From the NCBI GenBank assembly GCA_001898965.1, contig MKVW01000004.1:211598-275597 (forward strand): 64,000 bases of DNA, given 5' to 3'. Position numbers and translations under genes: made by a program. Under the pieces are notes generated by a model. The model saw only the letters and a program-made list of their open reading frames with translations, ran no database searches and had not been told where the DNA came from. Below are positions 63,492-64,000 of the stretch, piece after piece (positions within the stretch are counted from its first letter, which is position 1; each line of letters opens with the position of its first letter). The stretch is from Rhizobiales bacterium 62-17. Its GTDB lineage: Bacteria > Pseudomonadota > Alphaproteobacteria > Rhizobiales > Beijerinckiaceae.

Positions 63492-64000
63492 TCAGGCGGT
63501 CGACAGCGCCTCTTCGTCCACCGGATCGAGATGGCGCAGACGCGGCGCCACCTGTTCCGCGAACAGACGCATGGACTTCGCACGCTTCTCGCGATCCGCC
63601 CATTCCTTGCCGGCGATCAACAGCAAGGTGCCGAAACCGCCGCTGTTTTCATAATGCTTCAAAACCTGTTCGGTCACATCATCGACCGAGCCGATCGTGT
63701 AGCAACCGCCTTCGACCATATCCTCGATGGTGATCGTGTCGCCCTGGATCGGCAGTTTATAGACATTGCGGGCGAAGTGCAGCAGGCCGCGCTTGGCCTG
63801 AAAGCTCAATTCGTAGTTGGCTGACTCGCGCAACTCATCCATCGCCTGCTTCTTGCTGTCGGCGATATAGATGTAACGCGACACCGAAATATTACGCCGC
63901 GGGTTTTTCTGCCCAGCCGCCTGCGCCGCCGCGCAATATTTCTCAGCCTTCACTTTCAGGCGATCGGCCGGCTCCAGGAAGGCCGAAAGCAGAGTATGGC
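63492..64000 (-). CDS. LLM-class flavin-dependent oxidoreductase, 5' end cut by the window
   Basis: C-terminal part of a luciferase-like monooxygenase. The frame is open to the right edge, where HTLLSAFLEPADRLK precedes the first internal start-like codon at 63953, so the gene begins outside. Visible features are YIYIADSKKQAMDEL, GGCYTIGSVDDVTEQVLKHY and GFGTLLLIAGKEWADREK, typical of the final third of the barrel. It uses reduced FMN from a partner reductase. Operon with UbiD. Confidence 0.88.
   Translation of the reverse strand, partial: HTLLSAFLEPADRLKVKAEKYCAAAQAAGQKNPRRNISVSRYIYIADSKKQAMDELRESANYELSFQAKRGLLHFARNVYKLPIQGDTITIEDMVEGGCYTIGSVDDVTEQVLKHYENSGGFGTLLLIAGKEWADREKRAKSMRLFAEQVAPRLRHLDPVDEEALSTA

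Noticed and set aside
61908-63824. 638-codon plus-strand frame opposite UbiD
   Set aside because: Antisense to UbiD and the LLM gene, Arg/His-rich, no motif.
1-64000. Search by eye for tRNA, rRNA, CRISPR arrays, insertion sequences and phage genes
   Set aside because: None seen. Intergenic gaps are short and explained by terminators, promoters or the three repeat families; a tRNAscan or Infernal run would be needed to exclude small RNAs.

Overview
The window is GC-rich chromosomal DNA from an alphaproteobacterium, most likely of the order Hyphomicrobiales (Rhizobiales). The evidence is the trmL-hemF block next to a complete petABC (Rieske, full-length cytochrome b, cytochrome c1), the typical codon use, small dispersed intergenic palindromic repeats, and a large set of Bug-type solute-binding proteins. 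I see no rRNA, tRNA, CRISPR array, prophage, integrase or transposase. The first gene (mtnP) is cut by the left edge and the last (an LLM-class flavin oxidoreductase) by the right edge.

Region 1 (1-8.3 kb) carries methylthioadenosine salvage genes (mtnP-apt-mtnA-class II aldolase), then a molybdenum-cofactor maturation block (two half-size XdhC proteins, a molybdopterin-binding protein, a MobA/MocA-like nucleotidyltransferase), an FkbM methyltransferase, map and radC. Region 2 (8.3-13.2 kb) is a four-gene minus-strand operon (MetE-like zinc protein, amidohydrolase, Bug protein, flavin reductase) divergent from an IclR regulator. Region 3 (13.4-18.2 kb) has an MHYT-GGDEF-EAL c-di-GMP enzyme and a large repeat protein with a 43-residue period. 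Region 4 (18.2-23.4 kb) has a Bug/GlcG pair divergent from MarR plus an ACMSD-type amidohydrolase, then a repeat cluster, sfsA and a third Bug gene.

Region 5 (23.5-32.3 kb) contains leuC and leuD split by a small membrane protein, a zincin, a repeat-rich gap and a minus-strand ABC transporter operon, followed by a P450 and a Rid-family gene. Region 6 (32.4-39.3 kb) has an MltB-type transglycosylase, a DUF1223 protein, a LemA/TPM/TPM operon, a zinc-type TonB receptor behind two Zur-like boxes, and a GtrA protein. Region 7 (39.3-47.5 kb) is hemF, trmL, petABC, glnS, a phosphoesterase and an unknown membrane protein. Region 8 (47.5-58.1 kb) has a fused hydantoinase/oxoprolinase, two more Bug genes, an FMN reductase, a Tim44-like protein, a 27-residue membrane peptide gene, rplY, pth and a second class II aldolase. 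Region 9 (58.2-64 kb) has a LysR regulator, an isoquinoline-oxidoreductase-type IorAB pair, a UbiD decarboxylase and the LLM oxidoreductase.

The picture is a respiring, metabolically versatile soil or water bacterium with housekeeping genes interleaved with small catabolic clusters, several built around an orphan Bug binding protein, a hydrolase or decarboxylase, and a dedicated regulator. The points most worth following are the likely oxygen-independent methylthioadenosine (DHAP) shunt, the IclR- and MarR-linked uncharacterised operons, the Zur-like boxes, the tiny membrane protein gene at 54.3 kb, and the repeat families.
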